Part shown: positions 61,777 to 64,000 of the stretch, piece by piece
How positions within the stretch are numbered: the stretch's first letter is position 1
Layout: each line of letters opens with the position of its first letter
Source of the DNA: Hippopus hippopus
Lineage: Eukaryota; Mollusca; Bivalvia; Cardiida; Cardiidae
Assembly (NCBI GenBank): GCA_946811185.2
Contig: OX328096.1
Coordinates: forward strand, 38,886,011-38,950,010
Reading direction: 5' to 3'
DNA length: 64,000 bases
Made by a program: the position numbers and the translations under genes
The notes under the pieces: generated by a model
Databases searched by the model: none
What the model was told of the DNA's origin: nothing
Seen by the model: the letters and a program-made list of their open reading frames with translations, nothing else

Positions 61777-62051
61777 CTGCAAATTCAAATTTTTATCATT
61801 AAACCTTTATCAAATGCCTAAATATTGTTAGGTACTTAAAAAAGATGGCTCTTTTAAACATTGTGATCAAACTGCATTTTTTCCTTTTCTCCCAGTGTTT
61901 CCTACCCTTTCAAAGAAGGAAATGCATTAACTCTTCACCAGAAGGAATATGTAAAAGACTTGTCAAATATGAAGGCAGCTGCAGATGTAAAAGTGAGGGC
62001 ACCTTGAAACACAGGATAGTTTAGTGAAGGATTAAATGACATGGAACAGAA
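61777..62051. other. Sequence upstream of the first CUB exon, with MITE debris
   Basis: Acceptor region of the first exon, then decayed piggyBac-like MITE pieces (CACCAGAAGGAATATGTAAAAG). No exon was recognised here. Confidence 0.45.
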
Positions 62052-62322
62052 ATTGATTGATTGATTGCAATGGGGTTTAACAATGTTTTAACCGCTTATT
62101 TCATATCACGGCAGTCAGTGCACCTACCCATGTGTTTCATGGCCTTCTCACACTAGTACCGACACATCTTTCTTTCTAAGTGACGGACTACTTTTCTGAC
62201 ATGCATCTGAGGTTAGAGGCAAAAAATCGCTGGGAAGAAACTTTGCCTCAACAAGGTATCGAACTAACAGCCTCCAGGTCACGAGCCCAATACACTAACC
62301 ACTGAGCTACCCAGGTGGGCTT
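62052..62322 (-). mobile_element. tRNA-derived SINE, reverse orientation
   Basis: Read on minus, the head is TAGCTCAGTGGTTAGTGTAT (A box) and CTGTTAGTTCGATACCTTG (B box), the body includes GAAGGCCATGAAACACATGG, and the tail is (CAAT)n. A good tRNA-like head without a plausible full cloverleaf and with a long body. Confidence 0.8.
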
Positions 62323-62340
62323 GTAACAGAAATCAACAAG

Positions 62341-62770
62341 TTTAACTCTTTACCAAAGGATAAAATTTTAGACTTCTTGAATTAACTCGTAACAAAATCT
62401 TTGCAAAATTTTAGACTGGACCAAATTGAAATCATTTGCAGATGACAAAGGTAGCTTAGATTTTTATTTCTGTGTTTGATATGGTAGCAAACATCTTGGA
62501 AAAAGAAGAAAATGCTGGTTACCATCATTTTCTTCTTTTTCCACAATGTTTTCAATAGCCTTCTTTTCCAGGGTTGTAAAAACTGGCAATTGTGTGGATT
62601 TAAAAAGCATTTGCAGTGAAAAAAGTACATGTGGCTCAAATAATGGGAATTGGCTTTCAGATTTTAATAAACATTGTTGGAAAAGGAGAAAATGTCTCTT
62701 TTCCCAAATGTTTTCAGCAGCTTCTTTCCTCAAGGTGGCTGATGTGGGTGAGTGTTTGGTATTGAACATG
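62341..62770 (+). mobile_element. Two adjacent decayed piggyBac-like MITEs
   Basis: First: TTAACTCTTTACCAAAGG, GAAAATGCTGGTTACCATC, CAATTGTGTGG. Second: AAGCATTTGCAGTGAAAAAAG and GGAAAAGGAGAAAATGTC, lacking ends. Confidence 0.55.
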
Positions 62771-63029
62771 AAATTTGTCACCTATACCCTTGCACAAAAT
62801 AAATAATTGCTTGAAAAGAAGGACTTGCTCTCAAAAATTTCAAAATAATGAGACATACACAATTTACCCATTACTATACAATCAGAATTGTTTGAATGTC
62901 TGAAAATGGACAGATTTTGCAACCACTGGAGAAAAAGGAGTACATGTTTGTGAGAAGAGATTGCCCCTTTACCCACAATTTGTGAACCCACACCGCTAAC
63001 TCATATTATTTTCATTTCCTTGCAAACAT

Positions 63030-63235
63030 TGTTTTAACTTTTTACCTACCAAAAAATCTTAGATTTGTCCAAACTGAAGGGAGTTGCAGACAACAGATTA
63101 TATTTGACCTACATGATGGGATGTGTCTCCAAAAGGATACAAACTGTTGTGGGAAAAGGGAAAGGCAGAAAATGATGGTTACCATAATTTCCTCCTTTGC
63201 CCACAATGTTTCCACAAACATCTTATTTCTGGGTC
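63030..63235 (+). mobile_element. piggyBac-like MITE, degraded
   Basis: TTTAACTTTTTACCTACC, AAGGCAGAAAATGATGGTTA and a TTCTGGGTCATAAA right arm. Confidence 0.5.
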
Positions 63236-63243
63236 ATAAAAAA

Positions 63244-64000
63244 ACAAGAGGGCCATGATGGCCCTGGATCGCTCACCTGAGTCAATAGGCGAAATTTCAC
63301 TCCACGTGCATAATTCAATTTCTGACCAATAGGTCAATTGAGCTTAAAATGTGGCCTCTAGAGGGTCCACATGGAATTTCCGTAAGTTGGCATAGTGACC
63401 TACTTTATCACCATAGGTGACCCAATATAGAACTCATCACAAATTGATCAAGACAAACATTCTGAACAGTTTTCAAGTTAATTGAGCAATAAATGTGGCC
63501 TATAGAGTGTCCACAACGTATTTCTTTAATTTGACCTAGTGACCTAGATTATGACCCCAGGTGACCCAATTTCATACTCATCCGATATTTCATCAAGATA
63601 AACATTCTGACCAATTTTTAAGCCAACTGAGCGAGAAATGTGGCCTCTGTAGTGCCCTAAAGGTATATCTTTAATTTGACATAGTGACCTAGTTTTTACC
63701 CCATGTGACCCAATTTTGAACTATTCCTAGATTTCCTCAAGAGAAACATTTTACCCAATTCTCAAATCAATTGAACAATAAATGTGGCCTCTAGAAAGCC
63801 CTAGAGTTATATTTCTTTAATTTGACCTAGTGACCTAGTTTATGACCCCAGTTGACTCAAATTCAGACTCATGTGAGATTTTATCAAGACAAACATTCTG
63901 ACCAATTTTCAAGTCAGTTGAGCAAAAAATGTGGCCTCTAGCGTGCCCACAACGTATTTCTTTAACATAGTGACCTAGTTTATGACCCCAGGTGACCCAA
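63244..64000. mobile_element. Helentron/HINE-like element, 5' end and array, cut by the window end
   Basis: Starts ACAAGAGGGCCATGATGGCC and CGCTCACCTGAGTC, then five ~145-bp units with TTGACCTAGTGACCTAG, TTATGACCCCAGGTGACCC and AAATGTGGCCTCTAGAG. The array runs past position 64000. Same 5' end as the element at 20731 but an unrelated repeat unit. Confidence 0.6.

Noticed and set aside
1..64000. CRISPR-like array because of many regularly recurring palindromes
   Set aside because: Spacing is irregular, orientation mixed, copies are TTAA-bounded elements and the genome is plainly animal.
61777..64000. Promoter or first exon of the host gene
   Set aside because: The first CUB exon has a proper acceptor and enters in phase 1, so it is internal. 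I could not identify a signal-peptide exon or promoter in the remaining 2.2 kb, which is mainly SINE, MITE and Helentron-like DNA.

Overview
The window is animal genomic DNA, most likely from a bivalve mollusc. The organism call is an inference from intron-exon structure, AT-rich introns, (AC)n and (GGAC)n microsatellite-rich elements and repeat families of the kind seen in bivalve genomes. It is not a database match. There are no bacterial-style operons, no rRNA, no functional tRNA and no CRISPR.

I find one protein-coding host gene. It lies on the minus strand and runs through the whole window, entering from beyond 64000 (5' side) and leaving below position 1 (3' side). I assembled 35 internal exons between 61776 and 1258. 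Every junction has AG acceptor and GT donor sites, except one GC donor. Every intron phase matches its neighbour, giving an uninterrupted reading frame of 9579 nt (about 3193 residues). No start or stop codon lies in the window. In N-to-C order the protein has two CUB domains, four Sushi/CCP domains, two EGF domains, three Sushi domains plus one half Sushi, a novel Cys-containing module, a 764-residue cysteine-poor Ser/Thr/Asn-rich exon, a second copy of the module, a Thr-rich mucin stretch, a third copy, a second Thr-rich stretch, a Ly6/uPAR-type three-finger domain followed by an RRKR furin-type site, two HYR domains, a short Cys-containing unit, a fourth module copy, three GCC2/GCC3 (ephrin-receptor-like) repeats and two EGF domains. 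The HYR-HYR-GCC2-EGF order resembles SVEP1-like adhesion proteins. The N-terminal CUBs, the mucin exons and the Ly6 domain make this an unusual mosaic, probably a secreted or cell-surface adhesion or immune-type protein.

The introns are almost entirely transposon-derived. About fifty copies of one ~229-bp TTAA-flanked, piggyBac-like MITE with a near-perfect central palindrome occur throughout. Other elements are a 1.3-kb mariner copy (41047-42363) with two in-frame stops, Helentron/HINE-like elements with internal minisatellites (20731-22146, 36061-37709, 42841-45274, 63244-64000), a CCCCCGCC-ended TIR family, two hAT-like TIR elements, a 1.0-kb TIR element, tRNA-derived SINEs, fold-back elements and simple repeats. 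Several are nested, so their relative insertion order can be read.
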